Shown here one piece after another: positions 7,902 through 15,072 of a stretch of DNA of 42,772 nucleotides. This stretch comes from a virus. Every line of letters begins with the position of its first letter. The first letter of the stretch is position 1. The position numbers were made by a program, and so were the translations under genes. The DNA lies in the IMG/VR virus record IMGVR_UViG_3300028883_000077, positions 1 through 42,772 of that record; one strand, 5' to 3'. The notes under the pieces are model-generated. The model was given only the letters and a program-made list of their open reading frames with translations, was not told the DNA's origin and did not search any database.

Positions 7902-7904
7902 CGT

Positions 7905-8516
7905 TTATACTGCGTCCAATAGAGCAATGGTAGCTTCCGTGATCGCACGAATGTCCTCATCCGTTGTGGCATTATCGACCTGAGCTTTTCCGCCAAGCCG
8001 GTGTTTTTCTATCTGAGCGCCGGCTGCTATCCATGCAGATTTTTGATTTAAAATATCATCAGCAGCCTGAGCGTGCGTTTTGCCTGTGGCATCTACTTCT
8101 GCCTGTAGGAATGGATAATCTTCAAGCATTGGGGGCGAACCAGTAGGAGCCGGATATCCGGCTGCAATGTAATCAGCAGCCTCTTCAGCCTTTTCCTGAT
8201 ATGTTAATCCCTGGCCCGGTGCGACTGTGATGTATCGTGTACGTGCAATTCCAGCATGTTTATCAATCTTCGTTTTAGCCCGCGAACGTTCAGCATCAAG
8301 GGATACGTTACCTACATGCCAGGCTGATAGATATGTCTGAAAGTTGTCCACAGCGTCTTGCAGATCAGCATCCAATACGCCGTTGACTGTCAATAGTTCA
8401 TTTGCAGCATCGTAAGAAATTTTAGGACTTGTAGCCCCAGCGAAATGAGCAACCAAAGGTAGCTGATTGTTCAAGTCGTTGACGAGCTGATCGCGTGTTA
8501 CTGTTATTGTTCCCAT
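7905..8516 (-). CDS. Small tail-associated protein of unknown function
   Basis: Protein of 203 aa between two tail-fibre-like genes. The N-terminal 80 residues contain an ISYDAANELLTVNG strand pattern. The remainder is helical and Ala-rich: RARTKI-like helix, then a segment reading ITVAPGQGLTYQEKAEEA, and later segments around DYPFLQAEVDATGKT and AAGAQIEKHRLGG. I associate this helical pattern with small proteins beside phage tail-fibre genes (fibre-assembly or decoration proteins), but I cannot name a family with confidence. Start ATG 8516. Confidence 0.7.
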   Translation of the reverse strand: MGTITVTRDQLVNDLNNQLPLVAHFAGATSPKISYDAANELLTVNGVLDADLQDAVDNFQTYLSAWHVGNVSLDAERSRAKTKIDKHAGIARTRYITVAPGQGLTYQEKAEEAADYIAAGYPAPTGSPPMLEDYPFLQAEVDATGKTHAQAADDILNQKSAWIAAGAQIEKHRLGGKAQVDNATTDEDIRAITEATIALLDAV

Positions 8517-8529
8517 GTTTTAATTTCCA

Positions 8530-9996
8530 TCAAAAAGGTATACCGATTACTGACCATTGTAAAGTTTCACCACTACCATCTGCCGATCCGAATGTATACA
8601 AGAAGCCTATAATCTCACTCGAACCGCCACGCACCCACCCGGCAAATCCATTTGGACTATCTGATTCGCCATTCGGCGGGCTGCCAGAACCATCATCAAA
8701 CCCAATAGTGGCGGACGCAATGCTATAGCTATTAGAAAAAATTACAGAACCAGATACGTTACCGGTCGGTAACAATACTGATCCCTCCTCCAACACAAAT
8801 CCTGATTGGCTTTGGACATATTCTACAGTGGCTAAGTTTTTGGTGTGACTTCCGACCTCAGATACCGTCGCGTTTTGACACCGTATGACGTGTTCCGGCG
8901 AAGTCATAGGAATCTGACCACCCTTCCCAGTTCCACCGTAATATGTAAAGCGTCCCTCCTGCGATACCATGAACAGATCAAGTTGGTTCACGTTGCCATC
9001 AGCGGACCCCGTTATCGTATCCATCTCTAACACAAGGGCACTGCTATCACGGGGGATTAACCGCGTATACGGACGGCGATTAACCACATCATTGTCGGCG
9101 TTGTAGAACACGAGCGAAGGAGGAGCCGAAGAAGTATTTTCGGCTCGAATCTCCACATACGGGCCAGTGTTGGATGTTATATGAATTCCAGGCGTATCAT
9201 TTGGTAAGTCGAAGAACAACGTATCCGTCATGGTATCGCCAGTCTTCTCAACGAAGTTAGTAGGACCTGTACCGGTTGCTGCAGCTATTTCATCATCAAC
9301 GTATTTCTTGTTCGGAATGTCGTCGTCGTGGGTGACAAGCGTCTCGTAGTTGTTAATCTCTGAGTGAAGTGTGCCGTCGATTTCGATACGAAATAGATCA
9401 GTTTCAGAACCATCACGAATCAGTGATCCTTTCGATACAGTAAATGCACCAGTGCCGCTACTATCACCATCCAGATGAACATAGAAACTATCGTCAACAG
9501 AAATCAGTCCGGACTGAGCCATTCGGATATCAGCTCCATTGCTGACATTACCGTTACCTTCATTTAAGAACAATGATTGCCACGAATGAACACCTGATAA
9601 ATTCGAATCTCCAGCTCTATTGACTTTACCGTCTAACTGGGCCTGCAAACCAGTAATATCGCTAATATCTAACGATCCGCCAACAAGATTCCAGGCAGAG
9701 CCGTCATACGTATACAGTTGGTTGTCTGTTTTATTAAACCACAACTGACCAATAATCGGGGAAGAAATATATTTTGGCGTGTTTGGGGCAATCTGAGGAC
9801 ACGCAAAATTCTCAAGCAGGTGATAGAAGTTCTCATTGAATCTCTCACCCCAACTCGGTGCGGCGTTTCCGTAGAGAGTTAGGTCCGATCGCTGCTGAAC
9901 GCCACCTGGACCGTCGAATGTACGCGGCTGGATAGCGAAATCGTCTGGATCGTCAGCATCCGTTCTTGTGATAATATAAACTGTTGTGTCCGCCAT
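8530..9996 (-). CDS. Tail-fibre-like structural protein
   Basis: Protein of 488 aa and paralogue of the 369 aa gene in its N-terminal module: FDGPGGVQQRSDLTLYG, then SWGERFNENFYHLLENFAC, then IIGQLWFNKTDNQLYTYDG. The middle has the phage-fibre motif VEKTGDTMTDTL together with IPNKKYVDDEIA. The C-terminus is a beta-rich receptor-binding or decorative domain with SPPNGESDSPNGFAG. No enzymatic motif is visible. A late-promoter motif at 10039-10046 lies upstream. It is probably a virion fibre or adhesin subunit that attaches through the same N-terminal docking domain as its paralogue. Confidence 0.83.
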   Translation of the reverse strand: MADTTVYIITRTDADDPDDFAIQPRTFDGPGGVQQRSDLTLYGNAAPSWGERFNENFYHLLENFACPQIAPNTPKYISSPIIGQLWFNKTDNQLYTYDGSAWNLVGGSLDISDITGLQAQLDGKVNRAGDSNLSGVHSWQSLFLNEGNGNVSNGADIRMAQSGLISVDDSFYVHLDGDSSGTGAFTVSKGSLIRDGSETDLFRIEIDGTLHSEINNYETLVTHDDDIPNKKYVDDEIAAATGTGPTNFVEKTGDTMTDTLFFDLPNDTPGIHITSNTGPYVEIRAENTSSAPPSLVFYNADNDVVNRRPYTRLIPRDSSALVLEMDTITGSADGNVNQLDLFMVSQEGRFTYYGGTGKGGQIPMTSPEHVIRCQNATVSEVGSHTKNLATVEYVQSQSGFVLEEGSVLLPTGNVSGSVIFSNSYSIASATIGFDDGSGSPPNGESDSPNGFAGWVRGGSSEIIGFLYTFGSADGSGETLQWSVIGIPF

Positions 9997-10038
9997 TAGC
10001 GAAGATCCTCATTATTCTTGTCGTTAGACCTTTCGCGG

Positions 10039-10046
10039 TATTTATG
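10039..10046 (-). promoter_or_regulatory. Candidate late promoter (CATAAATA)
   Basis: CATAAATA on the minus strand lies 43 nt upstream of the 488 aa fibre gene, in the gap that separates replication genes from structural genes. The position at a functional boundary supports the call. Confidence 0.6.
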
Positions 10047-10048
10047 TG

Positions 10049-10729
10049 CTAGAGATTTAGTTCTTCGACGTACAGATCCATGTTTCGAACGACGTCTTTC
10101 CGCTGTTCAAACTTCTCCTTCCAATAAGGCGGGCGAATGATCGCTTGGATCACAGTCATTTCTTCTTGCGACACTTTCTGTGTTAGGAATTCTTTGAATC
10201 TGCGGCTACGTAAGAGAATCCAAGGAGAAAGCCGGCGTTCGCGGAGCATCTGTATGAATTCAGGGCCAGTGATCACATCAAATACTTCCGACACGTCACA
10301 ATCTGCCGCTTCAGCTATACTGAATAGTGTTTTAATCGTTAAATCCGCCCGCTTGTATGGATCGGCCTGTCTGTCAAGGAACTCGAGGTACATTGCGTAC
10401 ACCTGATCATTAACCCACAAGACTGGCGACATATCCTTTTCTTTCATCAGCCAGATAAATGCGTCTATGTCGGGAAGATTAACTCGTTTTGAAAATTGAG
10501 CGAACCTGATGAATGGTTTATAGAATTTGGAATGCAAGAATGCGTCTGAACGAGGTACTTGACGACGATACGCTTTCATCCATTTTTGGTAAAAAATCCA
10601 AGCAGCTTGTCCAGTTGGTGTCTGGAATTCCTCAGCTCGTCTCATGGGTTCGCATTTGTGAGCCATAAAACGATCTTCATGGACAAAATGCTTACCGCAG
10701 TACTTACATTGGAACCGACGCTCTTTCAC
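10049..10729 (-). CDS. Zinc-finger protein, T4-like conserved unknown
   Basis: Protein of 226 aa starting with GTG at 10729. The start is supported because a C2H2-type finger begins immediately (CKYCGKHFVHEDRFMAHKC: Cx2C, then HxxxxC). The rest is helical and basic, with tryptophan and arginine rich segments (AWIFYQKWMKAYRR, RLSPWILLRSRRF). The GTG lies inside the end of the gp62-like gene (26-nt overlap). A nucleic-acid-binding or protein-bridging role in phage DNA metabolism is likely from the finger and the neighbours; the specific function is unknown. Confidence 0.75.
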   Translation of the reverse strand: MKERRFQCKYCGKHFVHEDRFMAHKCEPMRRAEEFQTPTGQAAWIFYQKWMKAYRRQVPRSDAFLHSKFYKPFIRFAQFSKRVNLPDIDAFIWLMKEKDMSPVLWVNDQVYAMYLEFLDRQADPYKRADLTIKTLFSIAEAADCDVSEVFDVITGPEFIQMLRERRLSPWILLRSRRFKEFLTQKVSQEEMTVIQAIIRPPYWKEKFEQRKDVVRNMDLYVEELNL

Positions 10730-11198
10730 GATCTTTTAATTCTTTCTTGATGGCTTTTATTGTATCTGGCTGTACGCCAAGTTCTTCAGCAAATTGTATC
10801 ACATCTTCATCGGAAAGCAACGGTAATACGTCCGCAGCCTCTGATGTACTATACCCAAAATAGTCGCAAATCACATTTACTGTATTGGAAGCACCAGATG
10901 ACTTTTTGGACTTGGCTTTGTTCCAAAAATATTTCTGAGATCGTCCTGACGACGAAACAGTCATCAAGTTGACAAGAAGCTCTTTGTGATTTGCCATTGA
11001 GAACACAAACGGATTGACGAGCTCATTCAAAAACAATATTTGACGAGCATCACGCGTCCCCGATAGCCAGCGCATGACAACAAGCGGAGCTAATGCTTTT
11101 TGTTCATCCTCCGACAAAGACTTGTAATATGCTCGGTCTTTCGTGCTCAGCTTATTGAGAACTTGGAAGATATCGAGTTTGTGTTTTTTATCCGGCAT
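10704..11198 (-). CDS. 62: Probable clamp-loader small subunit (gp62-like)
   Basis: About 164 aa from ATG 11198; a GTG at 11222 would add eight residues. The pattern LVVMRWLSGTRDARQILFLNELVNP, a basic KYFWNKAKSKK segment, and a terminal helical domain DYFGYSTSEAADVLPLLSDE matches my expectation for gp62 of T4-like phages outside the T4 group: short, helical, one W-L-S segment, and a C-terminal repeat of a small three-helix domain. gp62 binds four gp44 ATPase subunits to form the clamp loader that places gp45 on DNA. The gp44 gene lies four genes upstream in the same run, which supports the call. Sequence similarity to T4 gp62 itself is weak. Confidence 0.55.
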   Translation of the reverse strand: MPDKKHKLDIFQVLNKLSTKDRAYYKSLSEDEQKALAPLVVMRWLSGTRDARQILFLNELVNPFVFSMANHKELLVNLMTVSSSGRSQKYFWNKAKSKKSSGASNTVNVICDYFGYSTSEAADVLPLLSDEDVIQFAEELGVQPDTIKAIKKELKDRERASVPM

Positions 11199-11523
11199 TT
11201 GGTTTGCTGATTTTTTTACCACAGAACTTGCACACGACGTGATCGTCTTTTACGACAAGATATTCATATGGATGGATACATTCGGCGACCATCATCTCGC
11301 GCAGTTCTTGAATCTCGTCAAATATTGGAATCTTTTTTGCCTGCAAGGCAATAATTTCTTCTTCGATCGGAGTCAACTTGGTCATCAACTTGACCATGTT
11401 TTCCATCTTTCGATTCCATGAAACCTTCTCGCTGCGGTTTGGACCATTTGCGATTGTTTCTTTAATTTGACGCTCTTGTTTTTGTTCTGGCGATTCGTTC
11501 TGTGGTGTTTTTCTTCTCGGCAT
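11188..11523 (-). CDS. Coiled-coil protein with C-terminal zinc ribbon
   Basis: Protein of 111 aa. It has a basic, charged N-terminus, a central amphipathic helix (about residues 40-80: MVKLMTKLTPIEEEIIALQA) and a C-terminal metal site: C-x-HP-x-EY, followed by CKFCGKK. Ligands are probably Cys, His, Cys, Cys. The same arrangement recurs in the 99 aa protein at 16557-16856. ATG 11523 has AGGA about 7 nt upstream. By size and position it might be a late-transcription or replication accessory factor, but nothing specific supports that. It overlaps the gp62-like gene. Confidence 0.65.
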   Translation of the reverse strand: MPRRKTPQNESPEQKQERQIKETIANGPNRSEKVSWNRKMENMVKLMTKLTPIEEEIIALQAKKIPIFDEIQELREMMVAECIHPYEYLVVKDDHVVCKFCGKKISKPNAG

Positions 11524-11524
11524 A

Positions 11525-11746
11525 TTATAGTCCTAGGGTTTTCATTGCCCGCTCGTATGCTGCTTCTTCTGAGTCATCAGGGCGGCGATCTATAACACGA
11601 CATTCAAGCGTCAGATATACATCCGCGCCGATCATGCGTTCGTCATATTCTACTTTAGTGCGGTACACCATAGCCTCAACGCCTGCTTCTTTCAACTCTT
11701 CGTTGAGTTTTTCCAACGTCATTGGTAACTGGGCTGGAGTCTTCAT
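11525..11746 (-). CDS. Small hypothetical protein
   Basis: Protein of 73 aa, unrecognised. ATG 11746 overlaps the previous gene's TGA by four bases (ATGA), with GAGG about 9 nt upstream. The C-terminal stretch SEEAAYERAMKTL resembles the C-terminus of the 195 aa protein encoded immediately upstream (PEDAYDRAMRII), so the two may share a short interaction motif. There are no membrane segments or cysteine clusters. Confidence 0.62.
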   Translation of the reverse strand: MKTPAQLPMTLEKLNEELKEAGVEAMVYRTKVEYDERMIGADVYLTLECRVIDRRPDDSEEAAYERAMKTLGL

Positions 11747-12330
11747 TCGATAATCCTCATTGCGCGATCGTATGCGTCTTCCGGCTTTTCTTCTTTGACT
11801 ACGGAGATATCAACGTGTTGCCAGTCGACGGTTCGTGTAAACATTTCTGGGAATGCGGTGGCGATTGCGTGCCAGAATTTTTGCGCAGCATAGCTTTCGC
11901 TAACCCCCTCAATGTAGCCTTCGCCGTACTCAACAGCGCCTGATTTGGAAATGTTTATGAGCATGTTGCCGTCATCGTCATGAATGCGCATGATGTGATC
12001 CGACCCACACAATGAAACGGTTGGTGTGTAAGTGTCGGCGGTGTTCGTGAACTCATAATGCCAAGGCAAAGGGTCGGCCGCGACGATACGATCGTTAATG
12101 TATCCTCGCGTTGCAACATCCATGGCGGCAAATACCTGCTCGACTTCATCTTCGGGATGAGGATGAATCAGTGGGCCCTGCGCTTCAATGTCAAAGCTAA
12201 CTGTTACGTTACCGTCCGCTGGAGCTGAACTCCAGTCGCACATATACTCGGTGCGGAAGAAGTCTTTTGATACGATATTATCCTTCATCATTTTAACCAG
12301 TTCTTCTGCATTATCATTCCACAAAGCCAT
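11743..12330 (-). CDS. Hypothetical protein
   Basis: Protein of 195 aa, unrecognised. Start ATG 12330 follows GAGGATAGAGAT. It is acidic and beta-rich in the middle (DGNVTVSFDIEAQGP, IHDDDGNMLINISKSG), with a helical C-terminus that ends in the DAYDRAMRI motif shared with the next gene. It lies directly downstream of gp44, probably co-transcribed with the clamp-loader genes. Confidence 0.65.
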   Translation of the reverse strand: MALWNDNAEELVKMMKDNIVSKDFFRTEYMCDWSSAPADGNVTVSFDIEAQGPLIHPHPEDEVEQVFAAMDVATRGYINDRIVAADPLPWHYEFTNTADTYTPTVSLCGSDHIMRIHDDDGNMLINISKSGAVEYGEGYIEGVSESYAAQKFWHAIATAFPEMFTRTVDWQHVDISVVKEEKPEDAYDRAMRIIE

Positions 12331-12340
12331 ATCTCTATCC

Positions 12341-13273
12341 TCATATTTGTGTTAGTCTTATGAACATAGCCGCCGCATTAATTTCCGGATCCGCTACAAT
12401 ACTATGTTTGTATAGGTGGTCTGCGACAATGACGATCCCAGCCTCCCACTTTTCTTCTGTTGCGAACTTGGGCGACTTGTCCAGGTTCTCATACAGGAAT
12501 CGATATACAGATTCCCACTCCTCTGCCGATACTTCACCACACGCTAATTTTCTAGCGTTAAACCAATCATCAGTTTCAATATATCCGAGTAGCTTAAATT
12601 TATAATCACCCGACTCGCTTTCTGTGGTTAGGGGCATTAACGTCCCCGACCGTGAGTTCTGCTGAAGTAAGTTGATAATTTTTCTAATATCAGGATACCC
12701 AACGCGGACATATTTGTCGAGAAGATCCAGATCGAACTTAATATGTTCTTGGAGAAGAATTTGTGCAACGTTTTCCGTTACGTCGTTCACATCATGCTTG
12801 GAAAACCGGAAATGCTGGCAACGAGATTTGATTGCTGGCTGAATCTTATTCTCGTAGTTGCAGGTTAGGATGAAACGAGCGCTATCCGCAAACTCTTCCA
12901 TCATGCGGCGTAGAACGGCTTGGCCTGCAAGAGATACGTAATCGGCCTCTTCTAGGTGAACGATTTTGAAATCACCCATTGCATATGTTGATATGAATGC
13001 TTTGATCTTCTCTCGCATAACATCAACGCTATTTTCGTCAGATGCGTTAAGAGTTAGCACATCCATCTTATCAACGCCGATTGCTTTGATGATGATTAAA
13101 GCTAGGGTGGTTTTACCTGACCCCTGAACGCCAGACAATAGCAGATGGGGAATGGACCCATCTTCAATCATACTCTCGATTGCTACTCGCTGGTTTTCGT
13201 CGTGGAATACGTAATCGTCTAGGGTCTGCGGGCGGTAGCGCTCCACCCATAAAGCGTGTTTGTTCTGATCCAT
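12341..13273 (-). CDS. 44: Clamp-loader AAA+ ATPase large subunit (gp44)
   Basis: Protein of 310 aa, close to the 319 aa of T4 gp44. It has Walker A GVQGSGKT at residues 48-55, a Walker B-like segment HLEEAD near 105-110, and the SRC sensor motif at 149-151 followed by the RFSKHDV linker. The N-terminus, WVERYRPQTLDDYV, is the classical clamp-loader start. Together with gp62 it hydrolyses ATP to load the gp45 sliding clamp. The Walker B box has Glu where Asp is usual (EEAD instead of DEAD). ATG 13273 has AGGAG five bases upstream and its own sigma70 promoter at 13300-13327. Confidence 0.95.
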   Translation of the reverse strand: MDQNKHALWVERYRPQTLDDYVFHDENQRVAIESMIEDGSIPHLLLSGVQGSGKTTLALIIIKAIGVDKMDVLTLNASDENSVDVMREKIKAFISTYAMGDFKIVHLEEADYVSLAGQAVLRRMMEEFADSARFILTCNYENKIQPAIKSRCQHFRFSKHDVNDVTENVAQILLQEHIKFDLDLLDKYVRVGYPDIRKIINLLQQNSRSGTLMPLTTESESGDYKFKLLGYIETDDWFNARKLACGEVSAEEWESVYRFLYENLDKSPKFATEEKWEAGIVIVADHLYKHSIVADPEINAAAMFIRLTQI

Positions 13274-13274
13274 T

Positions 13275-13319
13275 AGTTCTCCTCACAGTACAACGTTGTA
13301 TTATACCGCAAGGAGAACT
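13275..13319 (-). promoter_or_regulatory. Inverted repeat that can mask the gp44 ribosome-binding site
   Basis: A perfect 9-bp inverted repeat: AGGAGAACT (13275-13283 on the minus strand, containing the gp44 Shine-Dalgarno) and AGTTCTCCT (13311-13319), which lies in the spacer of the sigma70 promoter. The upstream arm exists only in RNA that reads through from genes upstream, not in RNA begun at this promoter. The 12-bp palindrome at 13289-13300 would form a nested stem. Confidence 0.65.
13289..13300. promoter_or_regulatory. Palindrome TACAACGTTGTA at gp44 start site
   Basis: A perfect 12-bp dyad that abuts and shares one base with the -10 box of the gp44 promoter and covers the expected transcription start. 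This is a typical operator position for a repressor, or it may only be the inner stem of the gp44 leader hairpin. Confidence 0.5.
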
Positions 13320-13327
13320 TTTGTCAA
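13300..13327 (-). promoter_or_regulatory. Sigma70 promoter of the gp44 operon
   Basis: TTGACA (13322-13327) and TATAAT (13300-13305), both perfect, separated by 16 bp, in the 60-nt gap before gp44. The expected start is near 13293, giving a leader of about 20 nt. It would allow early expression by the unmodified host RNA polymerase. Confidence 0.85.
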
Positions 13328-13333
13328 CTCGTG

Positions 13334-14350
13334 TTAAGTATTACCCTTATTTGGGTTTCGGATGCGTTCTTTGATTAAACGGTGACGGAGCATCTCTTCC
13401 AGCATACCTTTTTGAGCGAGCTCCTGAGGAGAAAGTTCTTTCTGTTCATTTAGCTCTTCAATAGCGTGCTTGATTTGATCAACAGACACATCGTCTGGTG
13501 GATCTTCAAATAGCTGTTCGATGCTTGTTACCCTAGGGTCAGGCTCATCCAAATCAAGGTCACCCAACGCACCGTCTAACATCTCAACACGGTCATCCTC
13601 ACGGCGGCGCTTATGTGTTTGTCGCTCTACCATAGCGATGTTTGCGCCAACAGTCAATGCCACCGCCAATGGGTCAAACGCGAATATGATAATCATAATC
13701 AGCCAGGTGGTTGCATTGTTTACTTCCTGACCAAATGCCTCAGCAATGAACACAATAGGTCCAGTCTTCAACTCCTGTTGAAGGGTTGATAGTTTGATGG
13801 CTTGTTTTTCATCTGCTGTTGCGCGAATTTGTATAGTATATGATGCAACGTTTTCTTCAATCTTTGCAATTCGCTGCGCGTATCGTTCTGCGACTTGTGC
13901 TTTCTTCGAGGCATAGTTTGCCGGCAGTGCTGCTATCTCTTTCGCTTTATCGTCCTGCAATCGCTGGAGTTGTATTCGATCTTCTTCCCGAACGCTTTCT
14001 AGCTGCGCTATTTTCTCATCTAGCAGCTGAATCTTCGTTTCCATTTCAGCCAGGGGCAGTATATCTTTCTGATATGCCGCTGAAAGAAATCCGAAAATAC
14101 CAGCCGAAGTGATGACCATCAGCACAAAAATTGCTAACAGTAGGTAGGATTTTAATGTAAAAGATATGTGGTTCCAGTAACGATATACGTATGACGCGGC
14201 TACGAGCTTGCCAGCTTCGAGCGATGACATCATAATAACCACCGGAAGGAATGAGCCAGAAAAGATCTGGGCCATACCGTACACAGAAAAGAACGCTGCG
14301 GATCCTGCGATCGACAGCGTTACGAGCATTAATATTGCAATGAACATCAT
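13334..14350 (-). CDS. Membrane protein with cytoplasmic/periplasmic coiled coil
   Basis: Protein of 338 aa with about four hydrophobic segments: three in the first 110 residues (starting MMFIAILMLVTLSIAG, then SFLPVVIMMSS, then YLLLAIFVLMVITSAG) and one near residue 215 (TTWLIMIIIFAFDPLAVAL). A long charged coiled coil (about 120-195: METKIQLLDEKIAQLESV onwards) lies between the third and fourth. The C-terminus is an acidic, helical tail. I recognise this as a membrane protein type widely found in T4-like marine phages, of unknown role. A late-promoter motif precedes it, and the ATG follows GGAGGA. It may act at the host inner membrane late in infection. Confidence 0.75.
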   Translation of the reverse strand: MMFIAILMLVTLSIAGSAAFFSVYGMAQIFSGSFLPVVIMMSSLEAGKLVAASYVYRYWNHISFTLKSYLLLAIFVLMVITSAGIFGFLSAAYQKDILPLAEMETKIQLLDEKIAQLESVREEDRIQLQRLQDDKAKEIAALPANYASKKAQVAERYAQRIAKIEENVASYTIQIRATADEKQAIKLSTLQQELKTGPIVFIAEAFGQEVNNATTWLIMIIIFAFDPLAVALTVGANIAMVERQTHKRRREDDRVEMLDGALGDLDLDEPDPRVTSIEQLFEDPPDDVSVDQIKHAIEELNEQKELSPQELAQKGMLEEMLRHRLIKERIRNPNKGNT

Positions 14351-14374
14351 AAAAATAGTCCTCCAAGTGAGGGA

Positions 14375-14382
14375 TATTTATG
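14375..14382 (-). promoter_or_regulatory. Candidate late promoter (CATAAATA)
   Basis: CATAAATA on the minus strand in the 47-nt gap before the membrane-protein gene, 25 nt from its ATG. RNA from it could read through into gp44. Confidence 0.6.
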
Positions 14383-14397
14383 ATGTTTTAGGTCACA

Positions 14398-14709
14398 TTA
14401 GACAGTTTCTTCAACAAAAAGAACTTGATCAGAGTCAGTACGCCAGTATTTCTCGCCATCAACTTCGAATTCATTTGTCCATTTGAGTTTATCGACGCAG
14501 ATACGCATACCGGGTTGGATGTCCGGATCACAGTCTGGACCCGTCGCTACAACGCGTACGTAACGGGCGCTCTCCATACCATCCGTGGTAGTAGCAAACT
14601 CAAAACCCCAATCAGTTTCTTCTTTGAACTGATCGATTCCCATGTGTTTGGTTTTATCCTCTTCAAATTGAAAGATAATATGATTGCGGATCGCTTTGAG
14701 TTGTGCCAT
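14398..14709 (-). CDS. GroES/gp31-like co-chaperonin (candidate)
   Basis: Protein of 103 aa. It begins with KAIRNHIIFQFEE, comparable to the 'P-L-x-D-R-V-L-V' strand of GroES. It then has a variable loop region (GFEFATTTDGMES), and VRVVATGPDCDPDIQPGMRICV, which matches the GroES pattern of G-x-V-V-A-V-G-P, a gap, then V-G-D-x-V. T4 gp31 is about the same length and is needed with host GroEL for folding of the major capsid protein. Canonical GroES mobile-loop residues are not obvious, so the assignment rests on pattern and size. ATG 14709 follows GGAGAAAGAC. Confidence 0.5.
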   Translation of the reverse strand: MAQLKAIRNHIIFQFEEDKTKHMGIDQFKEETDWGFEFATTTDGMESARYVRVVATGPDCDPDIQPGMRICVDKLKWTNEFEVDGEKYWRTDSDQVLFVEETV

Positions 14710-14720
14710 GTCTTTCTCCG

Positions 14721-15053
14721 TTATTCGTTATCTGTATCTTTTTTCACTGGTGGCCGGGCTTTCTGACGCGAAGACCGGGATGCTGGTTCTTCCACCTCAT
14801 CAATCTTCTTTGGTGCTTCTGTCAGTTCTTCAGTAGCCGGCATTTTAGGGTCAGCCTCAACATTCGCGTCTTTTTTCTTCACAGGCGGAGCTGGAGGAGC
14901 TGTCTTTTTTAGACGGCGACGAAGACGTTTCTCGATGAAATCCTGACGAGCTCGGACATCTTGTGGTGGGGGTTGGTTGGCGATTTGTTCTTTGATCTTC
15001 AGTAGATCAAAATCGACCACTTCCCCTCTTGCGCTGCGGACTTTTTTAGCCAT
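14721..15053 (-). CDS. Basic conserved T4-like hypothetical protein
   Basis: Protein of 110 aa, highly charged and mostly disordered in appearance. The N-terminal half has MAKKVRSARGEVVDFDLLKI and a basic helix RQDFIEKRLRRRLKK. The C-terminal half is rich in Pro, Lys and Glu. I recall the N-terminal pattern from T4-like phages, where it is annotated as hypothetical. AGGAGAATGATAT lies before the ATG. Nucleic-acid binding is possible from charge, but no motif shows it. Confidence 0.65.
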   Translation of the reverse strand: MAKKVRSARGEVVDFDLLKIKEQIANQPPPQDVRARQDFIEKRLRRRLKKTAPPAPPVKKKDANVEADPKMPATEELTEAPKKIDEVEEPASRSSRQKARPPVKKDTDNE

Positions 15054-15072
15054 ATATCATTCTCCTGATCCG

